A stretch of 64,000 bases of DNA from Pseudorasbora parva (Eukaryota; Chordata; Actinopteri; Cypriniformes; Gobionidae): NCBI RefSeq assembly GCF_024679245.1, contig NC_090195.1:1186365-1250364 (forward strand), given 5' to 3'. The notes beneath the pieces were generated by a model. The model saw only the letters and a list, made by a program, of their open reading frames with translations, was not told the origin of the DNA and made no database searches. A program made the translations under genes and the position numbers. Shown here piece after piece: positions 34,612 to 47,838 of the stretch. The first letter of the stretch is position 1; each line of letters starts with the position of its first letter.

Positions 34612-36462
34612 AATATATTCCAAAATATACAAATGATTGCCGCTTTCAGTATATTGCAATATATTGGAAAATATAAATATTAAATCCCATATAAGTGCAT
34701 ATATTGCCTAATGTATTACATGATATTTTCAAATATACTGCAATATATTTTTGTTTGTAATAATTGGATCCTCACTCTTTTGTCTTGTACTCCAATTACT
34801 GATTATGGAGCCACACAGCATTCCAAAATTACAATCTGAAATCCATAACATATTGTTCAAATTCCTTCTGCAGTCTATTTCTTGAGACATACCTTTCACA
34901 GGTCCCATTTTTCCTCGGTGTGCAGTATTGGTCAAATGATCACTGCCTCATACTTACCTTTTCTTCTTCAGCGAAGACAAACCCGTTATATATGTCCAAT
35001 GTGCTGCAGCCTGCCACTGTAAGCAACAATTCTACTTTCCTCCGTTCATTGCCTTCCAGCCCGATGGCGAGTATATACAGTTCAAAACTTTGTTCTCATT
35101 GACATTACTCGTTAACTTCAGTTTGTCTGGTGGACAGATTTCATAACCTTTCTTGATTTATCCTGGTACCATGTATTGACGAGGCTCACACATCGTGTAC
35201 TATTATCAGAACTCCTTTATTATTGTTCTGCGGTTTCTTAACACACAAACTTGTCTGAACTATGGCCTTATACCACCTTCTAGTGGTTATCTTAGTATGC
35301 AATAGGAATGGAATAGGAATGACACACAGTATTGAGAATCAATGGTTCATAAACTTTTGAACGGGGTTATTTTAATAAATTCAGCTATTTTTTGGTCTTG
35401 TGGACTATATGTAAAGATTTTTTTAATGTAAAATATTTTATTTGGGACAGCACTAAATAATAATAATTAAAAAAAAACATGCATTTTGTATGATGCCTCT
35501 TATTTAGTTAAAATGATTCCCATTTTCACAATTCTGCAAGCCGTTCACATACTTTTTCTTGCCACTGTAGATATCGATTGAAGCTTATTGTCATTGCTTC
35601 TTCCCAACAGATCCTTTCAAACATGTTCTTTGCAGGAATTATGTGTGCACAAAACTCGGGTGTAAATTCAAGAAGCCTACAGTTACTAAGAAAGCAGTGA
35701 CATTGTAAAAGGAACGTGTTCACTTTATTGTGATAACCCCCCTGCCTTGTAAGAAGATGTATATGTTTTTAGGAGAAGTTTCCTATCATCAAATCATCAC
35801 TTGTGTAATGAAGAAGGACTTTTCATTTTAAACATCTTTTTAAATGTATGACTAAACTTTTTCTTGTTTTCTTTTGCCAAACCTACGATTTATCTCAGGT
35901 GTTTCACAACCACAGGGAAAACACATTGTTTTGCAATACCCAATACTCATGTCTGCATTATACTAATGTACAAACATTGCATAAAACATGAAACATACTT
36001 TATTTGGTAGGTGCTTTCATCTTTATCTTGCATATGTAGTGTTTTCACCCATTGACCTGAACCGCTGGCTATCCTTTACGGCTTTGTGTGAGGAACTGGA
36101 GTAACATTACAGAAAACAGTCAACATTATTCTTTTGTGTTTTCATATTTTTACTTTGATATTTTCTAGGAATTTAATTGATATTGAAGCTTTGTAGGAGA
36201 AAAGTGAAGCCATATAGGTCCATGCGACATGTACATGTGTGTATCCACACAGATAAAGGCCAGTTTGGAAGACACAAGCAAAATCATATATTTCCATATA
36301 ATAATTTCATTTAAAATATATATTTTGAATAGGCAGTGCTAGTGCTGGTCTGGAGCCCGAGCCTAGTTTCAAATCGGTTCTTTGTCTTTCCACACCCAAA
36401 GTACCAGCTCCGAACCAGGAAAAGTGGTCCTTAAGTAGCACCAAATCATTGCTAGGCTAGAA
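34612..36462. other. Intergenic AT-rich DNA
   Basis: 34612-34760 is rich in ATATATT palindromes. The remainder shows only short random frames. No RNA gene or clear element recognised. Confidence 0.4.
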
Positions 36463-36466
36463 TTAA

Positions 36467-37077
36467 AGGGTTAGTTCACCCAAAAATGAAATGTCTGCCA
36501 TTAACTCCTCTCCCTAATGTCGTTCCACACCCGTAAGACCTCCGCTCATCTTCACACACAGTTTAAGATATTTTATATTTAGTCCGAGAGCGTATGCAAG
36601 TGTATGCACACTATACTGTCCATGTCCAGAAAGGGAATAAAAACATCATCACAGTAGTCCATATGAGACATCAGTGGGTTAATTAGAGTCTCTTGAAGCA
36701 TCCAAAATACATTTGGGTCCAAAAATAACAAAAACTACGACTTTATTCAGCATTGTCTTCTCCTCCATGTGCCTCCAAAAAGAATCAAACGGTCAATGAA
36801 TCAGTGAATCAATCAAAGATTCGGTTCGCGTCAAACTCTCAAACTGCTGAAATCACGTGACACTGGCGACCCGAATCATTGATCGATTGCCCAGATGTTT
36901 TTTATTCCCTTTCTGGACATGGACAGTAAAGTGGGCATTGACTGCATTATGCTCTGTGACTAAAATATAAAATATCTTAAACTGTGTTCTGATGGTGAAC
37001 GGAGGTCTTACGGGTGTGGAACGACATTAGGGTGAGGAGTTAATTACATCAATTTCATTTTTGGGATAACTAACCCT
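36467..37077. mobile_element. TTAA-flanked fold-back element ('AGGGTTAGTTCACCC')
   Basis: Left end AGGGTTAGTTCACCCAAAAA, right end GGGATAACTAACCCT; TTAA at 36463-36466 and 37078-37081. Long imperfect arms share GTCGTTCCACACCCGTAAGA with the complement of CTTACGGGTGTGGAACGAC. A shorter relative is at 46061-46373. Confidence 0.9.
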
Positions 37078-37089
37078 TTAAGAACCGCT

Positions 37090-38100
37090 TGCGTTAGCGG
37101 CTGCTGGCAGGGTTACCGTGATCAACAAGATGAACACAAACTTGTGACCGCCATTTTTTAATTAGCAGCTATTCGAGCTAATGGCTGTTCGATTGTAATC
37201 TCCAACCTATACAAATTACGGTGAGCTGCATGAATGTGTTGGATTCGCTGTGCTTTGATGTGGATGTAGGATCGTAAAGGCATGAGCATCAATAGTAATG
37301 CAACGTTCACCATTGTTGATGGAAGGCTTGTTCGGGTAACTCACTGCTTAACTACCATAGTACATTGCATCGTTGGAAGAAATCAACTAGCTAGTCACGA
37401 CTGTATTGTTTCCCGAAAGCGTATTGTCGCAAATCGTCGATCAACCGCTTTGGTTAATGATGTCATGCATTTGGTAAAGCAATAACTGCTTTTAATGAAT
37501 TATTTTGAGATCGAATTCATGCTAGATTTCTTTTTGTACGATAAATCATGGACATGGCACCTGAGGACTAATTCTTATTTTTCTCAGTTATTTAGCTTTA
37601 TTTCCAGATTCAATCATCAATCGTCCTAATGGACTAGAACACGTCCACACATGCACACTCTTCAAAAACGATGCTTTAAATCTCTTGACAAACTAAAAGT
37701 AAAATAAATTATGTGATCATAAATCCTCACATAAACTGACTTAATAATAATATATTTCATTTGTACCTGTGCTCTTCCTACCTGTAGAACAACTTAACAA
37801 GTAGGAAATATACATCAATTGTAATTCAGAAAATTAAATTCGCTGTCTGTCCCATTGATGACGGTATTTACATGTTCCCACTTGTCATCTGACCTCACAC
37901 ACTAACCTCGCGAAAACGGCCACCTACAGTACTGTAGGCTACTGCAGATATCGCAAGGCTAGTTGCAGAGCTCAGATTGGAAATATTTTTGTTTTTTTAC
38001 TCCGGTATTATTATTTTTTAATAAAGCATAATTAAAATAAGTAATACGGGAGGACAGCAGAAAAGAAAGTTAAAATACGGGACTCTTCCGGCCAAAACGG
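37090..38100. other. Intergenic DNA, no gene recognised
   Basis: One 67-codon frame at 37282-37485 without a domain. No splice-site pattern or repeat that I can name. Confidence 0.4.
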
Positions 38101-38102
38101 GA

Positions 38103-38520
38103 TACTTCAATCAATCAATCAACTTTATTTATATAGCGCTTTTACAACCACGATTGTGTCAGAGCAGCTTCAGTGTCAAACAGGATAATATTGTGACAGA
38201 ATTAGATTTGGCTGTACAGTCGTACTGGAGAAAACAGTGATGTTATCAGCTTAGTTTAATTTATCATATAGCAACAATGTTGGCAGATCAGTATTTAAGT
38301 TTATAGAATTAAGTAAGACCTAATTCATACATTTTATTTGTATAATAAGTTGAATAACTTTAATCATATTTTTAGTGTCCCCAACTGAGCAAGCCAAGCC
38401 AAAGGCGACAGTGGCAAGGAACCAAAACTCCAATCAGGGCGTGTTGGAGAAAAATAAACCTTGGGAGAAACCAGACTCAGTCGGGGTGCCAGTTCTCCTC
38501 TGGCCTATTAACACACCGTT
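38103..38520 (+). repeat. Dispersed repeat, forward copy of the one at 15938-16330
   Basis: Starts AATCAATCAATCAACTTTAT with the 'tttatatagcgctttt' motif and contains CCAACTGAGCAAGCCAAGCC and GGCCTATTAACACACCG. The two copies are in opposite orientation 22 kb apart. Confidence 0.75.
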
Positions 38521-38833
38521 GACAGGTATGGTATACAGTGATGTTAGACCTGGCTCTGTGGTGGCTCTTTACCCAGTGGAAAGACATACTAGTTTTTGAA
38601 GGCTCGTCATTCGCACTCCAAACTGGCATTAGTACTGGCTCTGAACTAGCACCCAGTTTATTCTGGTGGAAAAGAGGTAAGAGATAATATTTTGGTTCAT
38701 CCTTAAGATATGTTTGTATTGTATTATAATTGCATGAAATGAGTGGTGTCATGCTCCTGTGACTTCACCCTTGCAGCCTCACTATTGGCTGATTCAGTGG
38801 TTAAGGGTGGCCATTTTGTGCTGACATCATTAG

Positions 38834-39112
38834 CCCTGTCCCAAATGGCACCCTAAACCCTCACGGTCTTCCTCTGAGTTTGCACTTTCATGACATAATG
38901 CCGTTTTGACTGCCGGGAAGAAGTCTGCCCGAAACCCGCACCAGTGCAGGCTTAGCAGAAGTGAGCACTGAGGGTGCATATTGACCTCAAAGGGGGCAAT
39001 GACAAATCGGACACCCTGCGGTCTCGTGGGCTTAACGGACACATGTACGCAGCAGCCATTGTAAGTCCACAAGACCTAAAGTGCACAGGAAGTGTTTCAT
39101 TTGGGACAGGGC
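38834..39112. mobile_element. Short inverted-repeat element
   Basis: Left end CCCTGTCCCAAATGGCACCC, right end CATTTGGGACAGGG. 279 bp, no coding capacity. Related wording (TGTCCGAAAT) occurs at 5620. Confidence 0.75.
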
Positions 39113-39156
39113 CATTGTTGTCCTTGATTTGCAACATTTAAGTTCCACCTCAGTCT

Positions 39157-39660
39157 TATGCAGCGTTCACACTGAACACGAATGTGTCTGGAGTGAGTGA
39201 TATCCCATGTAAAGTCAATGTAAAACGTGTTGATGTGCATCTGGAGGTCCTGCAGTGCGATAGACGTTAATTTCGCCTCATTTGAATTGAGCGTCTTGCA
39301 CAATACGTCCAAGTGATTTTATTTGGTGCTTCACGCTTTTTAAGAATCTGAACTTTGGCGACTGTTCTTGCCACGTTATTATGGTATGACAATGATGAAA
39401 ATAGTTGTTACTGTTCTTTCATGCATTTAATAAAAAAAATTAAAAGATACTTATTCAACATGGAGGAACGACTGATATTGGCAGTGAGCAGACATACGGC
39501 GCCTCATACGTGCATCTCTTTAGCTTAAAATGCTCGCTTTATAACACACATTTAATTCACTTTGGACACGCGAATTGTTTCAAAATTTTCAAGTGTCCAA
39601 CTAGACACGATATACGAGAATTTGACACTCTATTCTCGTTCTGTGTGAATGCAGCATTAG
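39157..39660. mobile_element. Inverted-repeat MITE ('GCAGCGTTCACAC')
   Basis: Left TTATGCAGCGTTCACACTGA, right GTGTGAATGCAGCATTA. Short flanking TTA-type sequence suggests a PIF/Harbinger-like element. No transposase. Confidence 0.65.
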
Positions 39661-40538
39661 ACTTTACTGACAGTTTCCTTTAGATTCTGTATAAAAGTCT
39701 CCTACTCTTAGACAAGTCCTATTTTTTTTACTTAAAGGGGCGGTGAAATGCTGTTTCATGCACACTGAGCTTTTTACACTGTTAAAGACTTGGATTCCCA
39801 TCCTAAACATAGACAAAGTTTCAAAAACTAAGTTGGACGTTTGATGGAGTATTTCTGTGTCAAAAATACTCCTTTCGGTTTCTCACAAGTTTCAGAGAGT
39901 TTTTTTCGAGTATGGCTCGGCTTGACGTCGATAGATCGGAAGGTCCTTGTATGGGCCGTACGGGCTCTTCTCCCGGTAGGGTGCGCGCACGTGACTAGAG
40001 CGAGAGAGGAAATGCACGCCCATAAACACTCTCAGCTGCAGATCCAGTCGATCCAGGCGCCCCGCTCCACTTTATTCCTATGGATGACTTCAACGCTTCA
40101 GCACAGCATTCCGGGAAGGCAGCGATAAAGGTTTTACGGTCGTGCTTTGGAAGCAGGCGGTGAGTAAAACTGCTTCAAATGTCTGTGCTGTCGGCTAAAG
40201 TCGCGTGAGTAAACATCAGTAAACGACACGATCGTGTATAACATTAGTTAATTTATCAATGGAGCAGCGATCTATGGTGTGTGTTTAAATACATTTGTTT
40301 AGCTGACCACTATAGGTGTCAGTTTGGTTATTGTAAAACCACCCAAACATAAACCTAGAGTTCTCACAAAGCGTGTTCGTCATTCAAATGCGCTAACGGA
40401 CTCCATTGCTGTTCTCTGTATAACGTTACACTAGTCTGACGTGCAAAACCGTTTTGCTTGCTACTGCTAAGGTTTAGTCGCATACAATAGTCCATAAACC
40501 GAATCATGTCCTCATAAACTGCGAGTAAACACACACAA

Positions 40539-41609
40539 CAGGGCCGGCGTTTGCTATAGGCGAGCTAGGCGGTCGCCTAGGGCGACAATTGTGTTAGGGG
40601 CGCGAGCGCGCTCTAGTGCCGCCCATTACTTCCCATTAAGCATATAATCGGAACAAGCGAAATACAACATAATGTTTAGTAAACATGATCATCATAGGGC
40701 GCCCCCTCAGCCACACGTTTAATTACTTATCAACCTGATTATTAGATTGAATTCATGGTGATTATTGATTATTAGTTCAGGCGTTAGGTCAGGCAAGTGC
40801 TCATCTTGCGCGTTCATCAAAAATGAGGCGTCTAAACCCCGCGGATGCACAGGGACGGAAAAAGAGAAAGGAAGAAAAGAAGAAAATCGAAAGAAAGCCC
40901 AGTATAGAGGTTAGTCTTCTTATCTCAGCCAATAAGTTGTCAAACAAAATAAAATTACTTAGTATCAATCTTATCAACTAATATTTACTTTATAAATATT
41001 ATTAATATTGTCACTATCACTTGCTAGTTTTCTACATAATTACTATACGTATTGCACTGACAATATTCTACAATAACCTACATGGATGTCATTTAAATAT
41101 CAAAAGTCCAGTTCGTTATGAATATGAATAACGCTCTCTACGTGGGCGTCGGAAGGAAATAAATACGGCCTCTCGTTTTTTTTTTTTTTTTACTAGAACA
41201 GCCTAACGAAAAATGCCATATTATTTACATTAAACACAAATATGCTGTGTTCACCAAATTCTATACAGTGCCTGTGGTGTAGTGGTAAGACGCATGGATT
41301 TGACGCAAGACGCAAGATTTGATGCAGATCGATTAGAGGTTCGATCCTGGCTTTTGCCACACTCGCTCTATTCCCTTTTCCCATCACATATCAAATCGTA
41401 AAGGCATTTATTTTCAATAAAAAGTGAGAAAATGTTTGAAAAGTGGAAATAAAGCGTTGAACATGTTTAATAATAAGTGCTTCTCGGTTAGGGGTAACGT
41501 TAGGCCTAGGAGACGATAAAAGTGAGTGGAGGGGGGTGGGGTGAAAGGGGTGTGTGGGGCGCAAAACTCCATCTCGCCTAGGGCAACCAAAGAGCTAGAG
41601 CCGGCCCTG
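40539..41609. mobile_element. hAT element nested in the TTAA element
   Basis: Starts CAGGGCCGGCG and ends GAGCCGGCCCTG. The 8-bp duplication ACACACAA is perfect (40531-40538 and 41610-41617). 1071 bp, no recognisable transposase. GCCTAGGGC occurs near both ends in opposite sense. Confidence 0.92.
41273..41352 (+). ncRNA. tRNA-like (pol III promoter-like) sequence in the hAT
   Basis: GTGGTGTAGTGGTAAGACGC looks like a tRNA A-box region and GAGGTTCGATCCTGG like a B box, about 55 bp apart. The acceptor arms do not pair convincingly, so this is more likely a tRNA-derived SINE head or tRNA pseudogene than a working tRNA. Confidence 0.4.
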
Positions 41610-42073
41610 ACACACAACCTGCTGTTGCTGCTTCTCCTGTTCAATTTATTTCAGCCTCCGGATCTGATTCTGGATCATATCTGTATTAGTTGAATCTGAT
41701 TGATAGCTATGGTTTATTAGAGTAGCGTTTTCTTCTCCACGCTTGAGGACGTCTCCACTTTGTGTGCGCTCGTCATTCTTTAGCTCCGCCCACACGATAC
41801 GCCTCCAGCCGCTCGGTTTTTTCCGGAAAGACTCGGTACAGCCCATATTTCTTTTATAATTATAATAAAACTAAAGACTTTTCGGAGATATGAAGGATGC
41901 AATACTACTCTATAGGTACTCAAGATTGACATGAGATTGACTGAAACTGAGTGTTTCACCCCCCCTTTAAGTCAAAGCTTAAGCCTTTTCAAAGCATTTC
42001 TGATAAGTTTTATACATACGGGCCCCAGATGAATAGCCTACTTTTACCACCCCTTTGCTATTAGACACAAAAA

Positions 42074-42580
42074 GGCTTTTCACACTGCACATTAACGTTG
42101 TTCTTACCTACTTTTAACGCAGGGTAAAGTAATGTTTCACAAGCGTTTTAATTCAGAAGTGAGGTCTTTTCTCGAGGACGTGTGAGGCACTTTTATCCCA
42201 GGGTTATGAAGCCCTGCTTTTGGGGTGCAAAACGTATACAGTATGAAACGAAGGGGTGTTTGAATGCTACGGTTAGATGCTTAACAACAGACTGGCAATT
42301 GTGTGCCATGCATTCACATACTCTGGACAGTAACAGAAGTTCTGTGCGTTGCAAACTGTCGTTTCAGTTTTTTAGGCCACTTTGTGGCGTTCGCCAGTGA
42401 CACTGATACCACAAATATGCAAATAATGACATTAACCCTGTGGTAAGGAAGCTTGTGAAAAGACATCTTATGAATACCCAGGATTAACTGTTATCCCTGA
42501 GTAAATTATGAGCAGTGTGTGAAGCAAGATTACCAAGGTTCTGTTTATCCAGGGCTTAGAACTATTTCAAGTGTGAAAAG
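42074..42580. mobile_element. Inverted-repeat DNA element ('GGCTTTTCACACTGC')
   Basis: Left GGCTTTTCACACTGCACATT, right TTTCAAGTGTGAAAAG. Contains internal TGTGAAAAGACAT. A fragment of the same family is at 17160. No coding sequence. Confidence 0.6.
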
Positions 42581-42832
42581 TTGCATTGTTACAGAAAGCT
42601 CAAATCAACATGACAGTTAAGAGTTGTGTTGGGGATAACCCAGGAAGGGATCAGGAAGTTGGAAGCGTGATTTAATTAAAGAAATTTTTTACTGAAGAAT
42701 AGTTTGCAGTTTCATCAGAAGTCAGCTTTTCCAAAGTCGGTCTACGTCATTGTTTTAGGTTAGATGATTGTGAGTGGCTAAGAGAAAATAGATAGTCATT
42801 GTAAATTTCCACACATGGACTGATGGGCATAA

Positions 42833-44139
<1,307 letters not shown>

Positions 44140-44221
<82 letters not shown>
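44140..44221. repeat. (TA)n microsatellite
   Basis: About 40 TA units immediately right of the Tc1 element; probably the other half of the tract it entered. Confidence 0.95.
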
Positions 44222-44223
<2 letters not shown>

Positions 44224-44671
44224 TAATAGAAAAGGAACCGACCCCCAGGTGTGTCAACAACATCGATTCTGGCCCCCTTTTTGATAAAGTTTGAACACAC
44301 CTGTCCTAGACAGATGTCTTTAACTGATGTGTCTTTTGCAGCATATCAAATTATGCATTTTTCTATCTACACTATCAAGTATAAATTAATATGCTAATAG
44401 TGTGGGGCAGGGATGAAGTCAAAATCCCTTCCCCTAGTTCCCTCTAAATGTTCCAATGGGATTTCATTAGTAAAGCCTATAGTAAACGTAACTTGAAGAT
44501 GTGATGTTTTGTTCTTCAGTGTATATTCCACACACCCATCCTGAAAACTCGAATTGTGAAGCATTGAAGTAAGTCATGGCTTGAACAATGACAAAACATG
44601 GCAATGATAATCTCAGGTAAGGTTTATGTGTTTTATTTAGCATATAATGTGTCTGTATTTAGGCCTGTTAA

Positions 44672-45208
44672 AGGGATGGTATCTTTTTTTACTTTAGTTA
44701 GTGTTTAATGTTGCTGCTTAAGCATAAACAGTATCTGCAAAGTTACAGCGCTGAAAGTTTAATGCAAACGGAGATATTGTCTTTTAAAGTTACAGCAGTT
44801 TATTGCCTACACAAATGGCCGGTTTGGACTACAAGGAGCTTCTTTCTGGGTTTCTTTCTCGTACTCTTTTTATGAGAAGTGCCATGGGGTTTTTAATGAC
44901 CACAGAGAGGCAGGACCTGTAATGGTAAGGGGCGTGGCGTTTCCGACAGCCTGTGCTTGGCACTTCCGCCAACAAAAATACAGGAAACTACATTTGGCCA
45001 TCTAACCAATCTAAGACCATTGCGTTTTTCAGAGGGACGGGCTTCATAGAAGCAGGAAGCAAACGAGCCATTCAAAGGACAGTGGAGACAGCGGTGTGGA
45101 ATAAAGGGAGAGTAGAAGAAAAAAACGCATTCAAAAAAAGTGTAAAGACATGTTATACTGCGCCCCATAAATACAACCAAACCTAGAAAAAACCACGGAA
45201 CCACCCCT
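44672..45208. mobile_element. TTAA-flanked non-autonomous element
   Basis: Left AGGGATGGTATC, right GGAACCACCCCT; TTAA at 44668-44671 and 45209-45212. Open frames of 77 and 115 codons within it on opposite strands have no recognisable domain. Confidence 0.8.
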
Positions 45209-45940
45209 TTAACTAAAGATGTTATTAGAGTGGAAGACATTTACCTATTCAAAGGGATGCTGATAACCAGCAAGAAATTTATAACGAGGAATTGGTTGAA
45301 AAGTGAGCCTTTGGGACCGGACCAATGGAGGAATATCATGGAAATCTTTGCAATGGAAAAAAATGACTTATGACTTGAGATTGGAAGCACATAAATGTAA
45401 ACTATGGTGGTGGTGGAAATGGACTTATTATGTAACTCACTTAAATGTGTGAAACAAATGGGAGACTTGTACTTGTAGTACCCTACCAGTTGTAATCCAG
45501 TTCTTTGTTGAAATAAAAAAACAACAACGCACAAATAAAAAGTAAAAAAACAAATCTCATAATGTGACTTTGAATATCATATAGTTCTCACAGCTTTGTA
45601 ATGTAGTCGTACAAAAACAAAACAAACAAAAAAACAGGATAATTCACAGATCCTGAAATTTAAAATATGGAAACAAGAACGATCAAACTGTGAGTAATTT
45701 CTTGGACAAAGATTGTTGTAGTAACTCAGTATGTATTTTTAAATGTTAAAATGGTTTAATATTTGTTTGTGTAATATTATATTACAATGGTGTAAATATA
45801 TTAATCTCTACTGCCCTATGACAGGCCTTACCCATTCCACTTGGAGTATGGCTGCTTCAAAAGCTCTCTTGTCAGAAGTGAAAATGATCTTTAGTCAGGT
45901 GCGCAGCAGGAGTTCCCATGAAAGGCAAGGCCTCGGTTAT
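45209..45940. other. Intergenic DNA, no gene recognised
   Basis: AT-rich, A-run-rich sequence. Random frames of 76-97 codons only. Confidence 0.4.
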
Positions 45941-45998
45941 GACTGTAACCATGGTTCCCTGAAGGGGGAATGAGACACAGCGTTGCTTTGCCATATCT

Positions 45999-46680
45999 CC
46001 AAGCAGGACTCGAGCCTGGGTCCGTCGGCATGAGTGGGACTCTCTAACAAGGAGGCTTAAAGGGTTAGTTCACCCAAAAATGAAATTTGTCATTAATGAC
46101 TCACCCTAATGTCGTTCCACACCCGTAAGATTTATTTATTTAGTCCGAGAGCTTTTTGTGAACTGATGTCACATATGGACTACTTTTATTATGTTTTTGT
46201 TACCTTTCTGGACATGGCCAGTATAGTGTGCATACACTTTCATTGAAGGAACAGAAAAGCTAAATATAAAATATCTTAAACTGTGTTCCGAAGATGAACG
46301 GAGGTCTTACGGGTGTGAAATTAGGGTGAGTCATTAATGACATAAATTTCATTTTTGGGTAAAAATGAACCCTTTAAGGCTGCAACCTCTAGTGTCAGTC
46401 ACTAGAGCATCTCTTGAGGTCAGAGGAGTGAGGTTTACTTGCACAGTGACTACTGTTACACTCACCCTCTTAAACCTCACTCCCATCCCGGTCAACGGCA
46501 CCAATTTAACCCCTCCTGTTCGAAACCGCCTGCTCCAAACGGGACTCGAACCTGGGTTGTCTGCATGAGAGTTGGATGCTCTAACAAGGAGGCTAAATGC
46601 TGCAACCTCTAGCGTCAGTCATTAGAGCGTCTCTTAAGGACAGAGGAGTGAGGTTTACTTGCACAGTGACTACTGTTACA
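45999..46680 (-). repeat. Two tandem tRNA-derived repeat units, one split by a TTAA element
   Basis: On the minus strand each unit has an A-box-like TTGTTAGAG and a B-box-like stretch (GGTTCGAGTCC near 46548; GGCTCGAGTCC near 46010). Each is followed on the + strand by a shared ~120-bp body (TGCAACCTCTAG, GAGGTTTACTTGCACAGTGA). The unit at 45999 is interrupted between head and body by the element at 46061-46373. SINE identity is inferred from the boxes. Confidence 0.65.
46061..46373. mobile_element. TTAA-flanked fold-back element, short relative of 36467-37077
   Basis: AGGGTTAGTTCACCCAAAAA at the left, GGGTAAAAATGAACCCT at the right, TTAA at 46057-46060 and 46374-46377. The intact neighbouring repeat unit shows the empty site. 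Confidence 0.9.
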
Positions 46681-46682
46681 CT

Positions 46683-46935
46683 TGGAGACAGCGTTTCCCT
46701 TCTGCTGGCCTCCGTAAAGGACGAAGAGCTGCTCTGAGGTCCTGAAACTTTGTGTTCTGTCCATGTAGGCCCGCAAAGCATGGACGGGACAGAGCAAAAC
46801 TAGGGCCTCCTCTGAAGGCAGCGATTGCAGATTCACTACCTGATCCCTGAAGGAGTGACAGGAACATCGGGCACATATCCAGGCTGGGGTCTCAGAACAA
46901 CATGAGAGTTGGCCGGCCCAAACTCTAGGCACGAT
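46683..46935 (-). pseudogene. DIRS/Ngaro-type tyrosine recombinase fragment
   Basis: A minus-strand frame contains LPSEEALVLLCPVHALRAYM, then DRTQSFRTSEQLFVLYGG and KGNAVSK. This resembles the recombinase region of DIRS-group retrotransposons of fish. Only some 80 residues are present, without the catalytic C-terminal tyrosine, so it is a fragment. Identification is by recollection of the family pattern. Confidence 0.55.
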
Positions 46936-46959
46936 TTGGTGACTGAAAATGTGTGCATG

Positions 46960-47480
46960 TCCTTGATAAAGGCCAATGCCGTCAAAAGCACCGTCTTCAT
47001 GGACATCATTATTAACTATATGGACTGCAAAAGCTCAAAGGGAGGTCTCTGAGGGTAACGAGTTTGGACGAGGAGGATTTAGCCTCTGGGGAACCTGGCG
47101 ATTAGGTTGTGCTTTCCTAAAGACTCACCTTTGACTGCATCATGATACACCGCAATTGCTGTAACGTACACTTTAAGGGTGGAGGGAGACAGCCTTCACT
47201 CCAAACCATCTTGCAGGAAGAAAAGCACCATTCTAATGGAACACTTTCCATTAAAGAGCCATTAAAGACAAAAGGTGAGATTCTCAGTTATCTAGGTTTT
47301 AAATTACTTACAATAAAGAGAACAGGAACGGGCAGAAATATTTAGCTGGAATCTTTGCTTAACAGAATAATTAATCTGATGTCAAATGTTAAATGCCAAA
47401 TACAATGTACTTCCCTTAGTTTTAAACAGATTCCTTACATTTGTAATCCCACTTAAGTCAGTCTAAAGATTAACAAACAC
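46960..47480. other. Intergenic DNA before gene 3
   Basis: No gene recognised. Similarity to the upstream regions of genes 1 and 2 begins near 47490. Confidence 0.4.
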
Positions 47481-47499
47481 ATTTTTTTAACAAATTACC

Positions 47500-47686
47500 T
47501 GAATCACATAAACTTTCATAACTCAAGGTGCCACACACACGGAAGTTTAATTCCAGTTATCAAAGTCACACTTAATACTCTCATGTTTCTTTGTCATTTT
47601 CTCTGAAGGCAGAGGCAGGGTGTGGTCATTGCTTTGGTATAAAAGCACCAGATACCTCGTTCTCCACATCACTTGCTAAAACAAAG
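47500..47686 (+). promoter_or_regulatory. Promoter and non-coding exon 1 of gene 3
   Basis: TATAAAAG at 47638-47645; TTCTCTGAA at 47599-47607; exon 1 ends at 47686 with the donor GTAAGT. The ~120 bp before the TATA box is nearly the same as in gene 1 (GGCAGAGGCAGGGTGTGGTC), closer than to gene 2. Confidence 0.78.
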
Positions 47687-47838
47687 GTAAGTCACTTAAC
47701 ATTTTTATAATAATTGTATAGATATAATTCAAGTTACATATTGTATTTGACGCATGTATTAATCCAAACAGAACTGTTCTGCTTTCAGTGCACTGTTGAA
47801 GAAATCATTGCACACATTTTTGTGTAAACCTACCAAGG

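Larger units (their letters stand above)
39736..41966. mobile_element. TTAA-flanked element carrying a nested hAT
   Basis: Left end AGGGGCGGTGAAATGCTGTT, right end GTGTTTCACCCCCCCT; TTAA at 39732-39735 and 41967-41970. Without the hAT at 40539-41609 it is about 1.15 kb. No transposase frame recognised. Confidence 0.88.

Noticed and set aside
41273..41352. Functional tRNA gene
   Set aside because: Box motifs are present but the acceptor stem does not pair and it lies inside a hAT element.
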